DNA of 64,000 nucleotides from Oryzisolibacter sp. LB2S (lineage in GTDB: Bacteria; Pseudomonadota; Gammaproteobacteria; Burkholderiales; Burkholderiaceae_C), in the NCBI RefSeq assembly GCF_040732315.1, contig NZ_CP160388.1, positions 3,066,494 through 3,130,493 of the forward strand. Direction: 5' to 3'. Made by a program: the position numbers and the translations under genes. How positions within the stretch are numbered: position 1 is the stretch's first letter; every line of letters starts with the position of its first letter. Below the pieces are notes generated by a model, which had not been told where the DNA came from, did not search any database, and saw only the letters and a list, made by a program, of their open reading frames with translations. Below are positions 18,247 through 29,905 of this stretch, one piece after another.

Positions 18247-19254
18247 ATGACCAGCCGCAGCCTTGTTCCGCAAGCCCCCGCGCTGAGCCTGCCGGTAGCC
18301 CAGATGCGCAACGTGTTCCGCCCGGCGGATGTGGCGCGCAAGCTCGCGCGGCTGCAGGATGGCGCCGCACAGCGCGAGCATGAGCAACTGCGCACGGTGT
18401 ACGAGCGCATGCTCGAGCGCGGCCCCGAGCGCTTTCAGGTCAAGCCCTCGGGCGTGCCCGACATGGCGCCGCTCTACGAGGAACTGCCCAACTTCACCGA
18501 AGTGCTCGACGACGTACGCCGCCAGGTGGCGCTGGCGCAGGACAGCAGCGACGGGCTGGAGGTCACACCCATGCTGCTGCTGGGCGCGCCCGGCATAGGC
18601 AAGACACATTTCGCGCGCCAGCTCGCGGCGCTGCTGGGCACGGGCATGAACCTCGTGCCCATGAGCTCGATGACCGCCGGCTGGCTGCTGTCGGGCTCGT
18701 CCTCGCAATGGAAGGGCGCGCGCCCGGGCAAGGTGTTCGAGACCCTGGTGGAGGGCGAATACGCCAACCCGGTCATCGTGGTCGACGAGATCGACAAGGC
18801 CGCGGGCGACGCGCAGTACGACCCGCTGGGCGCGCTCTACGCGCTGCTCGAACACGACACGGCCCAGAGCTTCACGGACGAGTTTGCCGACGTGGCCATA
18901 GACGCCAGCCAGGTCATCTGGATCACCACGGCCAACGACGAGCGTGCCATCCCCGACCCCATCCTGAACCGCATGAACGTGTTTGCGGTGCAGCCGCCCA
19001 ACGCCGAGCAGGCGCGCGCCATTGCCCGGCGCCTGTACCGCAGCATCCGCGGCGAGCATGACTGGGGCCGCCACTTCGAGCCCGAGGCCGCGCCCGATGT
19101 GCTGGACCTGCTGGCCCACATGCCACCGCGCGAGATGCGCCGCGCCCTCATGACCGGCTTTGGCAATGCGCGCCTGGAGCAGCGCGAACGCGTGCAGGTG
19201 CAGGACCTGCCGCACGCCGCCCCGGGCAAGGGGCGTATCGGCTTCATGCAATAG
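18247..19254 (+). CDS. AAA-family ATPase
   Basis: AAA+ ATPase (335 aa) with Walker A LLGAPGIGKTHFARQL (about residue 118), Walker B VIVVDEIDKAAG (about 178), sensor region IWITTANDERAIPDPILNRM with an arginine finger, and a Lon-like lid. It lacks a protease domain. The N-terminal 100 residues look helical. The client is unknown; similar genes are annotated only as AAA ATPase. It is transcribed with the CorC/HlyC-like gene 32 bases downstream. Confidence 0.8.
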   Translation: MTSRSLVPQAPALSLPVAQMRNVFRPADVARKLARLQDGAAQREHEQLRTVYERMLERGPERFQVKPSGVPDMAPLYEELPNFTEVLDDVRRQVALAQDSSDGLEVTPMLLLGAPGIGKTHFARQLAALLGTGMNLVPMSSMTAGWLLSGSSSQWKGARPGKVFETLVEGEYANPVIVVDEIDKAAGDAQYDPLGALYALLEHDTAQSFTDEFADVAIDASQVIWITTANDERAIPDPILNRMNVFAVQPPNAEQARAIARRLYRSIRGEHDWGRHFEPEAAPDVLDLLAHMPPREMRRALMTGFGNARLEQRERVQVQDLPHAAPGKGRIGFMQ

Positions 19255-19286
19255 GCAGCGGCTAAACTGCCCGTCATGGTGCGCCC

Positions 19287-20627
19287 ATGACCCTGACATT
19301 GACCCACAGCCTGCTCCTCATTGCCCTGTTGATTGCCGCCAGCGCCTTTTTCTCGGTGGCCGAAATCTCGCTGGCCGCATCGCGCCCGCTGCGCCTGCGC
19401 CAGCTCGCCGACGAAGGCGATGCACGCGCCGCGCGCGTGTTGCAGATGCAGGAGCAGCCCGGCGAATACTTCACCGTGGTGCAGATCGGGCTCAATGCCG
19501 TCGCCATCCTCGGCGGCATCGTGGGCGAGGGGGCGCTCAGCCCCTACCTGGGCGCCCTGCTGGCGCTGTGGCTGCCCGAGGAGTCGGCGCAGACCCTGGG
19601 CTTCATGGCCTCCTTCCTGGCCGTCACCTCGCTGTTCATCCTGTTCGCCGACCTGTGCCCCAAGCGCCTGGGCATGGCCCACCCCGAGGCGGTCGCGCTG
19701 CGCGTGGTGCGCCCCATGCAGACTTGCATGTGGCTGTTCAAGCCCATCGTATGGTTCTACAGCCGTGCTGCCGACCTGCTGCTGCGCCTGAGCGGCCTGC
19801 CGAGCCAGCGCGACAACCGCATCACGCCCGAGGACATCCTGGCCATGACCGAGGCCGGTGCGCGCGACGGCGCGCTGGCCGCGCCCGAGCAGCAGGTGAT
19901 TGCCAACGTGTTCGAGCTCGACTCGCGCGGCGTGACCTCGGCCATGACGCTGCGCGAACGCATCGCCTTCTTCCGGCGCGACGACAGCGACGAGCTGATC
20001 CGCGCGCGCATCGCGGCCGAGCCCTTCTCGACCTACCCCGTGTGCGACGGCGACATCGATCATGTGGTGGGCTATGTGGACGCCAAGGACCTGTTCCAGC
20101 GCGCGCTCAACAACCAGCCCATGTCGCTGGCCGACGATGCGCTGGTGCGCAAGGTGCTGATCCTGCCCGACCAGCTCTCGCTGGCCGAGGTGCTGGCGCA
20201 TTTCCGCCAGGTGCACGAGGATTTCGCCGTCATCGTCAACGAGTACAGCCGCGTGGTGGGCGTGGTCACCCTGAATGACGTGATGAGCACCGTGATGGGC
20301 GATCTGGTGGGCCCCGCCGACGAGGAGCAGATCGTGCGCCGCGACGCCGACTCCTGGCTCATCGACGGCACCGCGCCCATCGAGGATGTGCTGCATGTGC
20401 TGCAGCTCGACGAGCTGCCGCATGCCGGAGACTACGAGACCCTGGCGGGCTTTCTCATGGTCATGCTGCGCCGCGTGCCGCGCCGCACGGACAGCGTGAG
20501 CGTGGGCGGCTACAAGTTCGAGGTGCTGGACGTGGACAGCTACCGCATCGACCAGGTCATGGTCACGCGCATCGATCACGCGCCGCAGGACGGCGACATG
20601 GTTCAGGCGCCAGCAGCCACATCCTGA
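19287..20627 (+). CDS. CNNM/CorC-HlyC family membrane protein (hemolysin-like)
   Basis: Integral membrane protein (446 aa) of the DUF21-CBS-CorC family, linked to Mg2+/Co2+ transport or efflux. The N-terminal DUF21 region has TM segments starting LLLIALLIAASAFFSVAEIS. A CBS pair spans about residues 215-345 (PVCDGDIDHVVGYVDAKDLF, DFAVIVNEYSRVVGVVTLND). The CorC_HlyC C-terminal domain ends VDSYRIDQVMVTRI. The 3' end overlaps the convergent transglycosylase by 25 bases. Confidence 0.88.
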   Translation: MTLTLTHSLLLIALLIAASAFFSVAEISLAASRPLRLRQLADEGDARAARVLQMQEQPGEYFTVVQIGLNAVAILGGIVGEGALSPYLGALLALWLPEESAQTLGFMASFLAVTSLFILFADLCPKRLGMAHPEAVALRVVRPMQTCMWLFKPIVWFYSRAADLLLRLSGLPSQRDNRITPEDILAMTEAGARDGALAAPEQQVIANVFELDSRGVTSAMTLRERIAFFRRDDSDELIRARIAAEPFSTYPVCDGDIDHVVGYVDAKDLFQRALNNQPMSLADDALVRKVLILPDQLSLAEVLAHFRQVHEDFAVIVNEYSRVVGVVTLNDVMSTVMGDLVGPADEEQIVRRDADSWLIDGTAPIEDVLHVLQLDELPHAGDYETLAGFLMVMLRRVPRRTDSVSVGGYKFEVLDVDSYRIDQVMVTRIDHAPQDGDMVQAPAATS

Positions 20628-21244
20628 AGCTGCCAGCGGCGCTGCGCAGCAAACACGGCATTCGGATAGGCCGGCTTGCCGCGGCTGCCGTTGTAGCGGC
20701 CCAGCGCCAGGTACAGGTCACCCCGTTCACGATCCAGATAGTGGCGCAGGATGACGCAGCCAAAGCGCAGATTGGTCTGCATGTGAAACAGCTTGCCCGG
20801 GTCGCCATCGCCAATTGTGCGGCTCCAAAACGGCATGACCTGCATGTAGCCACGCGCCCCCACGCTGGAGACGGCGAACTTGCGAAACGCGCTCTCGACC
20901 TGGATCAGGCCCATGACCAGGGAGACATCCAGCCCTGCGCGCTTGGACTCATACCAGACGGTCTGCAAAAAATCGCGCCGCACCTCCCAGCTCGGCTTGC
21001 TGCGGCGCAGGCGATCGCTCATCGCGCCGAGCCAGCGCAGGTAGGCCAGCCGCGCCTCGGTGGTGGCAAACAGCGGCTCGGGCGGCGCCAGATCGGCCAC
21101 GGCGGAACTGAGCGCCGTGCGCACCGAATCGATCAACGGCTCTTCGAGCTGTCCGCCCGCATGGGCCGCCGCAGGCAACAGGCAGGCGACCGGGACGCTG
21201 GCCAATGCAGCCAGGCAGGCACGGCGCGGCAGGCGGGCCGTCAT
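20603..21244 (-). CDS. lytic transglycosylase (SLT domain)
   Basis: Exported peptidoglycan-cleaving enzyme (213 aa). A signal peptide ([24 protein letters not shown]) precedes a family-1 SLT domain whose catalytic glutamate is in [20 protein letters not shown], followed by YMQVMPFW. It starts four bases inside the end of proS (overlapping TGA/ATG), so the two are co-transcribed, proS first. Confidence 0.87.
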   Translation of the reverse strand: MTARLPRRACLAALASVPVACLLPAAAHAGGQLEEPLIDSVRTALSSAVADLAPPEPLFATTEARLAYLRWLGAMSDRLRRSKPSWEVRRDFLQTVWYESKRAGLDVSLVMGLIQVESAFRKFAVSSVGARGYMQVMPFWSRTIGDGDPGKLFHMQTNLRFGCVILRHYLDRERGDLYLALGRYNGSRGKPAYPNAVFAAQRRWQLQDVAAGA

Positions 21245-22986
21245 GCGGCCAGACGCTCCTTCACATGGGCCAGGATGGCGTCCACGCCCACCTTGGTGGC
21301 AGCGGCGTCACGGCGATGCTGGTATTCCACCTGGCCTTCCTTCAGGCCCTTGTCGCCAATGGTGATGCGGTGCGGCACACCGATCAGCTCCCAGTCGGCA
21401 AACATGGCGCCGGGGCGCTCGCCGCGGTCGTCGAGGATCACGTCCACGCCGCCGGCCAGCAGCGCCTCGTAAATTCGCTCGGCCTCGGCCTTCACGGCCT
21501 CGCTGCGATCCATGCCGATGGGACAGATCACCACGGTGAACGGCGCAATCGCGTCGGGCCAGATGATGCCGCGCTCGTCATGGTTTTGCTCGATGGCAGC
21601 CGCAGGCAGGCGCGTGATGCCTATGCCGTAGCAGCCCATCTCGAAGAAGGCGGGCTTGCCGTCCTCGCCCAGGAAGGTGGCGTTCATGGCCTTGGAGTAC
21701 TTGGTGCCCAGGTAGAACACATGGCCCACCTCGATGCCGCGCTCGATGGCCAACACCCCCTTGCCGTCGGGCGATGCATCACCGGCAACCACGTTGCGCA
21801 GGTCGGCCACAAGGTCGGGCTCGGGCAGGTCGCGGCCCCAGTTCACCCCGGTGATGTGAAAGTCCTCTTCGTTGGCGCCGCAGATCCAGTCGGCCATGAC
21901 GGCGACCTCGCGGTCGGCGACGATCTTCACCGGCTGGCGCAGGCCGATCGGGCCCAGGTAACCGGGCTTGGCGCCGAAATGCGCCTCGATCTCGGCCACG
22001 GTGGCGAAGCGAAAGCCCTTGTCCAGCCCCGGCACCTTGGAGACCTTGATCTCGTTCATGTCGTGGTCGCCGCGCAGCAGCAGCAGCCAGACCTGGCTCT
22101 TGATGATCGCGCCCGCCTCATTGGTTTCATCGGTGGCCAGCACCAGCGACTTGACGGTTGTCTGCAGCGGCACGCCGAGCAGCTCGGCGACCTCGGCACA
22201 GGTGGCCTTGCCCGGCGTGGGCGTGCGCGTCATGGCCGCGGCGGCGACGGGACGCGGGCCGGCGGGCGCCAGGGCCTCCGCCTTTTCCATGTTGGCCGCG
22301 TAGTCGCTGCCCGGGCAGTAGACGATGGCGTCCTCACCCGTGGCTGCAATCACCTGAAATTCCTCACTCAGATCGCCGCCGATGGCGCCCGAGTCGGCCG
22401 CCACGGCGCGGTAGGTCAGGCCAAAGCGGTCGAAGATGCGCCGGTAGGCCTGGGCCATGACCTGGTAGCTGGCCTTGGCGCCCGCCTGGTCACGGTCGAA
22501 GCTGTAGGCGTCCTTCATGATGAATTCGCGCCCACGCATCAGGCCAAATCGCGGACGGCGCTCGTCACGGAACTTGGTCTGGATTTGGTAGAGGTTCTTG
22601 GGCAGCTGCTTGTAGCTGCGCAGCTCCTGGCGCGCGATGTCGGTGACGACTTCCTCACTCGTGGGCTGTATGACGAAGTCACGCCCGTGGCGATCCTGAA
22701 TGCGCAGGAGCTCGGGGCCCATCTTCTCGAAGCGCCCCGTCTCCTGCCACAGCTCGGCGGGCTGCACCACGGGCATGGTGCATTCCACGGCACCGGCGCG
22801 GTTCATTTCCTCGCGCACGATGGCTTCGACCTTGCGGATCACGCGCAGGCCCATGGGCATGTAGTTGTAGATGCCGGCCCCGAGCTTCTTGATGAGACCC
22901 GCGCGGGTCATGAGTTTGTGGCTGACGACCTCGGCGTCGGCCGGGGCCTCTTTCAGGGTGGAAATGAAGAATTGGGAAGCTTTCAT
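21241..22986 (-). CDS. proS: proline-tRNA ligase
   Basis: Class II aminoacyl-tRNA synthetase (581 aa) of the bacterial type with an inserted editing (INS) domain. Start [20 protein letters not shown] and motif 1/2 regions ([39 protein letters not shown]) are clear. The editing domain lies around residues 225-410 and the anticodon-binding domain is C-terminal ([18 protein letters not shown] homologue). ATG 22986 was chosen; the longer open frame overlaps rppH. Confidence 0.96.
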   Translation of the reverse strand: MKASQFFISTLKEAPADAEVVSHKLMTRAGLIKKLGAGIYNYMPMGLRVIRKVEAIVREEMNRAGAVECTMPVVQPAELWQETGRFEKMGPELLRIQDRHGRDFVIQPTSEEVVTDIARQELRSYKQLPKNLYQIQTKFRDERRPRFGLMRGREFIMKDAYSFDRDQAGAKASYQVMAQAYRRIFDRFGLTYRAVAADSGAIGGDLSEEFQVIAATGEDAIVYCPGSDYAANMEKAEALAPAGPRPVAAAAMTRTPTPGKATCAEVAELLGVPLQTTVKSLVLATDETNEAGAIIKSQVWLLLLRGDHDMNEIKVSKVPGLDKGFRFATVAEIEAHFGAKPGYLGPIGLRQPVKIVADREVAVMADWICGANEEDFHITGVNWGRDLPEPDLVADLRNVVAGDASPDGKGVLAIERGIEVGHVFYLGTKYSKAMNATFLGEDGKPAFFEMGCYGIGITRLPAAAIEQNHDERGIIWPDAIAPFTVVICPIGMDRSEAVKAEAERIYEALLAGGVDVILDDRGERPGAMFADWELIGVPHRITIGDKGLKEGQVEYQHRRDAAATKVGVDAILAHVKERLAA

Positions 22987-23076
22987 CGAACGCACTCGGC
23001 AACTGCGGGGGCTTCGCTTGCCGCGTGCTGGGCAGCGTGCATAATGACCACAGTTATAAAGAATTGGGGTTAGATT

Positions 23077-23751
23077 ATGCTCGACCGGGACGGCTTCCGC
23101 CCAAACGTCGGCATCATCCTGCTCAACCAGAAGAACCAGGTATTCTGGGGCAAGCGCATTCGCACCCACAGCTGGCAGTTCCCTCAGGGCGGCATCGACC
23201 GCGGAGAAAACCCGGAGCAGGCCATGTTCCGCGAACTGCACGAAGAGGTAGGACTGCAGCCCAGCCAGGTACGTGTGATCGCCCGCACCCGGGACTGGTT
23301 GCGCTACGAGGTGCCAGACCGGTACATCCGCCGCGACGCGCGCGGCCATTACCGGGGCCAGAAACAGATCTGGTTCCTGCTGCAACTGCTGGGCCACGAC
23401 TGGGATCTGAACCTGCGTGCCACCAACCACCCGGAGTTCGACGCCTGGCGCTGGAACGACTACTGGGTGCCGCTGGACGTGGTGGTCGAATTCAAGCGCG
23501 GCGTCTATGAAATGGCGCTGACCGAGCTGGCACGCTTTCTGCCGCGCCACGACCAGCGCAACCGCTATCTGCGCAGCGGCATGCGCGCGCGGGGCGAGGC
23601 CCAGGGCAATCAACCCGCAGCACATCGTGCGGGCTCGCTGCTGATCAAACCGGGCATGGAGTTGCCGCCCGGCGCCAGCTTCGACCCCGATCCGCAAAAC
23701 AGCGCGCCGGCACCGCTGACGAACGCATCCGGCCAGCCCGAACACAAGTAG
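23077..23751 (+). CDS. rppH: RNA 5'-pyrophosphohydrolase
   Basis: Nudix hydrolase (224 aa) that removes pyrophosphate from mRNA 5' ends and starts decay. [20 protein letters not shown] and the Nudix box [20 protein letters not shown] (about residues 38-57) are diagnostic of RppH. A proline-rich low-complexity tail after residue 165 is typical of betaproteobacterial forms. It diverges from proS. Confidence 0.95.
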   Translation: MLDRDGFRPNVGIILLNQKNQVFWGKRIRTHSWQFPQGGIDRGENPEQAMFRELHEEVGLQPSQVRVIARTRDWLRYEVPDRYIRRDARGHYRGQKQIWFLLQLLGHDWDLNLRATNHPEFDAWRWNDYWVPLDVVVEFKRGVYEMALTELARFLPRHDQRNRYLRSGMRARGEAQGNQPAAHRAGSLLIKPGMELPPGASFDPDPQNSAPAPLTNASGQPEHK

Positions 23752-23802
23752 CCCAGACCACCCCTGCGCCCCCTGCGCCGCAAGGTTTGCTCGACCGACC
23801 GA

Positions 23803-24942
23803 TCAGCGCAGGGACAGCACCATGTTGTCCCGGTGCACCATCTCGGGCTCGGCCGCATAGCCAAGCAGGCGCTCGAATTCCGACGACGGCTTGCGGCAGA
23901 GCAGGCGCGCCTCGGCACTGGCGTAGTTGGCCAGCCCACGGGCAATCTCCGTGCCGCCCGCATCGCGCACGGCAATCACGTCGCCGCGCACAAAGTCACC
24001 CTCCACCGCCACCATGCCGATGGGCAACAGGCTCTTGCCCTCATCGCACAGCTTGACGGCGGCGCCCGCATCCACGGTCACGGAGCCACGCAGCTGCAGG
24101 TGATCCATCATCCACTGCTTGCGCGCCTGCTGCTTCTGCGTCTGCGCGACCAGCAGCGTGCCGATGGACTCGCCCTGGACCAGGCGCAGCAGCACGTCGG
24201 GCTCGCGCCCCCAGGCAATCACGGTGGACGCACCCGATCCCGCGGCCCGCTTGGCGGCGATGATCTTGGTGAGCATGCCGCCCTTGCCTATGCCGGACCC
24301 GGCGCCGCCCGCCATGCGTTCGAGCGCCGGATCGCCCGCCTTGGCCTCGTGCACGAACTCGGCCCCGGGGTCTTTGCGCGGGTCGGCGGTATACAGCCCC
24401 CTCTGGTCGGTCAGGATGATGAGGGCGTCGGCCTCCACGAGGTTCGCCACCAGCGCGCCCAGGGTGTCGTTGTCCCCGAACTTGATCTCGTCCGTGACCA
24501 CGGTGTCGTTCTCGTTGATCACCGGCACAACGCCCAGTTCCAGCAGGGTGAGCAGGGTAGAGCGTGCGTTGAGATAGCGTTCGCGGTCGGCCAGATCGGC
24601 ATGGGTCAGCAGCACCTGTGCGCTGCCCATGGACTGCTCGCGCAGCTTGGTCTCGTACATCTGCGCCAGGCCCATCTGCCCGACGGCGGCAGCAGCCTGC
24701 AGCTCATGGAGCTCACCCGGCCGCCTGGCCCAGCCCAGGCGCTTCATGCCCTCGGCCACCGCACCACTCGAGACCATGATGACCTCGCGCGGCACACCGC
24801 CCTCACCACGAACCAGGGCCGCAAGCTGCCGCGCCCACTCACCGATGGCGACCTCATCCAGACCACGTCCCTCGTTGGTGACGAGACTGGAGCCGACTTT
24901 GACCACGATGCGACGCGCGTCGCGCAAGACACTGGAAACCAT
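23803..24942 (-). CDS. proB: glutamate 5-kinase
   Basis: First enzyme of proline synthesis (379 aa), phosphorylating glutamate. An amino-acid kinase domain ([59 protein letters not shown]) is followed by a C-terminal PUA domain (about residues 285-365). Length and domains match ProB. It lies directly downstream of obgE, the usual betaproteobacterial order rplU-rpmA-obgE-proB. Confidence 0.96.
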   Translation of the reverse strand: MVSSVLRDARRIVVKVGSSLVTNEGRGLDEVAIGEWARQLAALVRGEGGVPREVIMVSSGAVAEGMKRLGWARRPGELHELQAAAAVGQMGLAQMYETKLREQSMGSAQVLLTHADLADRERYLNARSTLLTLLELGVVPVINENDTVVTDEIKFGDNDTLGALVANLVEADALIILTDQRGLYTADPRKDPGAEFVHEAKAGDPALERMAGGAGSGIGKGGMLTKIIAAKRAAGSGASTVIAWGREPDVLLRLVQGESIGTLLVAQTQKQQARKQWMMDHLQLRGSVTVDAGAAVKLCDEGKSLLPIGMVAVEGDFVRGDVIAVRDAGGTEIARGLANYASAEARLLCRKPSSEFERLLGYAAEPEMVHRDNMVLSLR

Positions 24943-25020
24943 GTAATCTCGAAAATGTGCTTCCGCACTTGTCTAGCAAGCGGCTGAAGCTATTATTTTT
25001 GCGGTACGCAAGCCTGCAGA

Positions 25021-26226
<1,206 letters not shown>

Positions 26227-26244
26227 TCAATGATCCGGGACGCC

Positions 26245-26502
26245 TCAGACCGGCGTCACGCTGACCGTATGCTTGTTCAATGCACCCTTCGTGCCGAAGG
26301 ACACATGGCCATCCACCAGGGCGAACAGCGTGTGGTCCTTGCCCACACCGACGTTATCGCCGGGATGGATGCGCGTGCCACGCTGGCGCACGATGATGGA
26401 ACCCGCGCTGATCAGCTCACCACCGTAAGCCTTCACGCCGAGCATCTTGGGCTTGGAATCACGCCCGTTTCGCGTAGAGCCGCCGCCTTTTTTCTGTGCC
26501 AT
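26245..26502 (-). CDS. rpmA: 50S ribosomal protein L27
   Basis: L27 (85 aa) at the peptidyl-transferase centre. It begins [20 protein letters not shown], the canonical N-terminus, and is full length. It lies 20 bases after rplU in the same transcript. Confidence 0.98.
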   Translation of the reverse strand: MAQKKGGGSTRNGRDSKPKMLGVKAYGGELISAGSIIVRQRGTRIHPGDNVGVGKDHTLFALVDGHVSFGTKGALNKHTVSVTPV

Positions 26503-26522
26503 GACTAAAGCTCCTTAGCTGT

Positions 26523-26834
26523 TCAAGCGGCAATCGCCTGGATCTGCAGCTCGGTGAACTGCTGGCGATGACCCTGGTGCTTCGCGTAGTGCTTGCGACG
26601 ACGCAGCTTGAAGATACGCACCTTGTCGTGCTTGCCATGAGCCACGACCGTGGCCTTCACCGTTGCGCCGGACACCAGGGGCGTGCCCACCTTGAGTTCA
26701 GCGCCGTTGCCGACTGCCAGAACCTGGTCGATCACGATTTCCTGGCCCACTTCCGCAGCAATCTGTTCTACCTTGATTTTTTCGCCAGCGGCAACGCGAT
26801 ACTGCTTGCCACCGGTTTTTATGACCGCGTACAT
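26523..26834 (-). CDS. rplU: 50S ribosomal protein L21
   Basis: L21 (103 aa), 23S rRNA-binding. It begins [20 protein letters not shown] and ends in the basic [20 protein letters not shown] region. ATG 26834 is the family start; the longer open frame is not used. First gene of the rplU-rpmA pair, divergent from ispB. Confidence 0.98.
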   Translation of the reverse strand: MYAVIKTGGKQYRVAAGEKIKVEQIAAEVGQEIVIDQVLAVGNGAELKVGTPLVSGATVKATVVAHGKHDKVRIFKLRRRKHYAKHQGHRQQFTELQIQAIAA

Positions 26835-27001
26835 GTAAACCTCATCTGAGTTGAATTTCTGTAGACGAATTTCCACAGAACTGCGGATTGTACTACGTCA
26901 CGCATCAAAGCACCAGCCGCGCGTTACCCTGCCAGCGCAGGTCAGGAGCGGACGGGCCGCTTCCTATAATTACTGTTTTACCTTTCCAAGCAACAACCAC
27001 C

Positions 27002-27985
27002 TTGGCCGCCAACTCCCCCAGCACCGCCGCCACCCTCGCCCTGATTGCCGACGACATGCGGGAGGTGGACAAGGTCATCGCATCACGCCTTCAATCCTCG
27101 GTTCCACTCGTTGGTGATGTCGCCCGCTACATCATTTCTGCCGGCGGCAAGCGGCTGCGTCCGGCACTGTTGCTGCTGGTCAGTGGCGCCCTGGGCTATC
27201 AGGGCGCGCAGCGTTTCAATCTGGCAGCCGTGGTGGAGTTCATTCACACCGCCACCCTGCTGCACGACGACGTGGTCGACGACTCCACCCTGCGCCGTGG
27301 ACGCCCGACGGCCAACGAGAGCTTTGGCAACCCGGCCAGCGTGCTGGTGGGCGACTTTCTGTACTCGCGCGCCTTTCAGATGATGGTGTCGACCAACAGC
27401 CTGCGCGTGATGCAGGTACTCGCAGACGCCACCAACATCATCGCCGAAGGAGAAGTCCAGCAGCTCATGAACACCCATGACGCATCCCTGGACGAGGCCG
27501 GTTATCTGGACGTCATACGCTCCAAGACGGCCAAGCTGTTCGAGGCCAGCGCCCGACTCGCCGCCATTCTGGCCGACAGCCCGGCAGAACTGGAACAGGC
27601 ATGTGCGGAGTATGGCCAGGCTCTGGGCACCGCATTCCAGGTCATCGACGATGTACTTGACTACGACGGTGACGCACAGGAAATGGGCAAGAACCTGGGC
27701 GACGATCTGCGCGAAGGCAAGGTCACCCTGCCCCTCATAGTCGCCATGCAGCGCGGCACCCCGGAGCAACGCCAGTTTTTGCGCAGCGTGATCGAGACCG
27801 GCTCCACCAACGAGCTTGCGCGCGTCGTCGCCATCATTCGGGAAACCGGCGCACTCACCGCCACCCGGGAAGCGGCCGCCACGCAAGCTCAGCTGGCAAT
27901 GGACGCCGCCGCGAAGCTTCCGATCAATTCTTACTCAAAAGGTTTGCTACAATTGGCGGCTCAGCTTCTCGAACGCCGAACCTAA
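27002..27985 (+). CDS. ispB: polyprenyl (octaprenyl) diphosphate synthase
   Basis: Trans-prenyltransferase (327 aa) that makes the ubiquinone side chain. First aspartate-rich motif LLHDDVVDDSTLRRGRPT (about residue 85) and second VIDDVLDYDGD (about 213) are clear. The start is uncertain: I use TTG 27002 (LAANSPSTAATLALIADDMR), which gives the usual N-terminus; ATG 27056 is the next choice. Product chain length cannot be read from sequence. tRNA-Pro follows 24 bases later. Confidence 0.92.
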   Translation: MAANSPSTAATLALIADDMREVDKVIASRLQSSVPLVGDVARYIISAGGKRLRPALLLLVSGALGYQGAQRFNLAAVVEFIHTATLLHDDVVDDSTLRRGRPTANESFGNPASVLVGDFLYSRAFQMMVSTNSLRVMQVLADATNIIAEGEVQQLMNTHDASLDEAGYLDVIRSKTAKLFEASARLAAILADSPAELEQACAEYGQALGTAFQVIDDVLDYDGDAQEMGKNLGDDLREGKVTLPLIVAMQRGTPEQRQFLRSVIETGSTNELARVVAIIRETGALTATREAAATQAQLAMDAAAKLPINSYSKGLLQLAAQLLERRT

Positions 27986-28009
27986 GCTTTCGGCCGGTCA
28001 GAGAAACAT

Positions 28010-28086
28010 CGGGGTGTAGCTTAGCCTGGTAGAGCGCTACGTTCGGGACGTAGAGGCCGGAGGTTCGAATCCTCTCACCCCGACCA
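28010..28086 (+). tRNA. tRNA-Pro (anticodon CGG)
   Basis: Full cloverleaf of 77 bases: acceptor CGGGGTG pairs with CACCCCG, D arm GCCTGGTAGAGC, anticodon stem CTACG/CGTAG with loop TTCGGGA (anticodon CGG), T arm GGAGGTTCGAATCCTC and encoded CCA. Its 3' 47 bases plus one more are duplicated at 39767-39814, marking it as the integration site of the island. Confidence 0.96.
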
Positions 28087-28087
28087 G
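28040..28087 (+). repeat. attL: 48-bp island direct repeat, inside tRNA-Pro
   Basis: The 48 bases from the anticodon arm to one base beyond CCA are identical to 39767-39814. Bases just outside the repeat differ at both sides. The integrase gene starts about 160 bases inside the island. Confidence 0.95.
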
Positions 28088-28097
28088 GAATTCCGTT

Positions 28098-28130
28098 GCA
28101 AATCAAGGACTTATTTGATTCTTGATTTGC
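28098..28130. repeat. 10-bp inverted repeat next to attL
   Basis: GCAAATCAAG (28098-28107) and CTTGATTTGC (28121-28130) are perfect inverted copies with a 13-base AT-rich loop. It may be a new terminator for tRNA-Pro or part of the recombination site. There is no T-run directly after the stem. Confidence 0.5.
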
Positions 28131-28144
28131 CAACCGGATGGCAG

Positions 28145-28176
28145 CAGTGGCAAATCAGTGGCAATTTTTGCCACTT
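28145..28176. promoter_or_regulatory. putative integrase arm-type sites, left end
   Basis: CAGTGGCAA occurs at 28145 and 28156 with an 11-base period, and an inverted copy TTGCCACT lies at 28168-28175. The same motif with the same 11-base period occurs three times plus an inverted copy at the right end (39621-39670). This suggests binding sites of the N-terminal integrase domain. Confidence 0.65.
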
Positions 28177-28247
28177 CGCACTGTCACAGCGCAGTCATCC
28201 CTCGTCGAAATGCCTATACGCCTGTTCCACAACCACGGAACACCGAC

Positions 28248-29852
28248 ATGGCATCCATCGAGAACCGCTCCAAGATTCAAGTCACGGTCAAGAACCGCGC
28301 CGACCTCACCAAGTCCTTCGAGTACAGCGCAGCCAAGGCCATAAAGGTCTACGTCGAGCAACTGAAGGCACAAGGCTTCAAGCCTAAGCTCGCGAGCCTC
28401 AACAACCACTACGCCATCCGTGCGCGTCAGGTTGGCTACCCGGACCTCTGCCTCTTCGCCTCCAGCGAAGAAGAGGCCATCGACATCAAGCAGCGCATTG
28501 AAAGCGAGCGTCGTCGTGGCATCCTCATCGACTACGGCCTTGCTCGTCGGACTTCGTTCGCAGACATCCTGATTCGCTACCTACGCGAGGAAGCCCCCCG
28601 ACACAAGAGCTTCGAGGTCGAGGGCTACAAAATCAATGCCATCCTGCAAGACGCAGGACTGCCGCGCGAAGACATGGGCGCCATTCTCGCCGCGCACCCG
28701 AACCCGCACGCCACGCTGAAAGGCAAGCAAATGCGCAAGCCGACCGGTGCGCGGATGAGCGAGCCTTCGGATGCCAGCCGGTTTGTGCGCAAGCCTTTCG
28801 CGGATGTCGTGCCGGAAGACTTCAGGGACTACATCGACGAGCGGCTTCAGGTCGTCGCAGCCTCGACGGTGGACAGAGAGATCGACATCTTCGCCGCCGC
28901 CTGCAATGCCGCCATCGACATGTGGCGGGTTCCTTGCGTCAAAAGCCCGATGGACGGCGTCCGACGCCCTACGTATTACAACGAACGGGACCGGCGCCTT
29001 AAGGGCGATGAGGAGGCGCGACTTCTGGCGGCCGTACGCGCCGAAGACCAGACAAAGTCCATTGAACGCCGACTTGAACAGTTGATGCAGGAAGAGCGGT
29101 CGGACGCCAACGAGGCTTCCACCGTCTACCGGCGCAAGAAGATTGTCAAGGCAGCGCGAGAGCAGTATCAGCACGAGGCCGAGCAAACGTACACGCACGT
29201 CGCTCTTCTGGAAACGCTCATTCAGTTTCTGCTGATGACAGGCGCCCGCCGCAGCGAGGCGCTGAATCTAACCTGGTCACGACTAGACTTGGACAGGCAG
29301 ACCGCCCTACTGCCCGAAACGAAGAACGGGCGTGCGCGCAAGCTGCCTATCCGCGAAGACCTCGTCCACATGCTCCGCGCCCTCCCACGCATATCCGACC
29401 ATGTGTTCCCCGTCACCATTGACGGACTGCGGAAGGCGTGGGTGCGCATTTGCGCAGCAGCAAACCTGACCGGCGATGACGAGTTGCGCATCCACGATCT
29501 ACGCCACGAAGCCATTTCCCGCGTCGCAGAAGCCGCCAGCAACACACCGGGTGGTTTCACGCTGGTTGACCTGCAAGCCTTCAGTGGCCACCGCGACACA
29601 CGCATGCTGCTGCGGTATGCGCACCTTTGCGCCCAGAGCTTGGCGAAACGCTTGGATGCGGCCTTCGCCGACTCGGACCAGGTTGCGGCCCACCATGGTG
29701 TGCGTCGCCTGAAGAAGGGCGCGGCGGTCACGATGGGCGACCTGTGCAATGCGACGCAGTCAACGCCGCTGCAGCCCTTGCTACAACCTCTCAGCATCCA
29801 GTTGCCATCGGTGCGACTGACCTGGGAACGCGCGCCCTACAAGGCGGTGTGA
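28248..29852 (+). CDS. site-specific tyrosine recombinase (island integrase)
   Basis: Phage-type integrase (534 aa) expected to join attP and attB at tRNA-Pro. The catalytic domain shows the first arginine in MTGARRSEALNLTW (about residue 372), the HxxR box RIHDLRHEAISR, the third histidine and nucleophile region FSGHRDTRMLLRYAHLC with tyrosine in RYAH. The long N-terminal half (about 280 aa) has arm- and core-binding regions. ATG 28248 (MASIENRSK) is preferred; the open frame upstream crosses the repeat sites. It is not an integron integrase: it sits at an island end beside tRNA, far from the attC sites. Confidence 0.92.
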   Translation: MASIENRSKIQVTVKNRADLTKSFEYSAAKAIKVYVEQLKAQGFKPKLASLNNHYAIRARQVGYPDLCLFASSEEEAIDIKQRIESERRRGILIDYGLARRTSFADILIRYLREEAPRHKSFEVEGYKINAILQDAGLPREDMGAILAAHPNPHATLKGKQMRKPTGARMSEPSDASRFVRKPFADVVPEDFRDYIDERLQVVAASTVDREIDIFAAACNAAIDMWRVPCVKSPMDGVRRPTYYNERDRRLKGDEEARLLAAVRAEDQTKSIERRLEQLMQEERSDANEASTVYRRKKIVKAAREQYQHEAEQTYTHVALLETLIQFLLMTGARRSEALNLTWSRLDLDRQTALLPETKNGRARKLPIREDLVHMLRALPRISDHVFPVTIDGLRKAWVRICAAANLTGDDELRIHDLRHEAISRVAEAASNTPGGFTLVDLQAFSGHRDTRMLLRYAHLCAQSLAKRLDAAFADSDQVAAHHGVRRLKKGAAVTMGDLCNATQSTPLQPLLQPLSIQLPSVRLTWERAPYKAV

Positions 29853-29860
29853 AAAAAAAG

Positions 29861-29875
29861 ACGGCAAAACGCCGT
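29861..29875 (-). terminator. weak minus-strand hairpin with T-run after the integrase
   Basis: ACGGC and GCCGT pair around AAAAC; on the minus strand an eight-T run follows (A-run at 29852-29859). It could stop antisense transcripts entering the integrase gene. No minus-strand gene is visible nearby, so the role is unclear. Confidence 0.4.
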
Positions 29876-29905
29876 TCATGCAGTGATGTTCGCGCTATAC
29901 GTTAG

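Noticed and set aside
28145..28176. CRISPR-like short repeats at the island ends
   Set aside because: Units are 8-9 bases with 2-base gaps and no spacers; they fit integrase arm sites better.
28248..29852. Island integrase as the integron integrase for the attC sites
   Set aside because: It sits beside attL at a tRNA, 5 kb from the cassettes, and no IntI-specific insertion is recognisable; it is a phage-type integrase.
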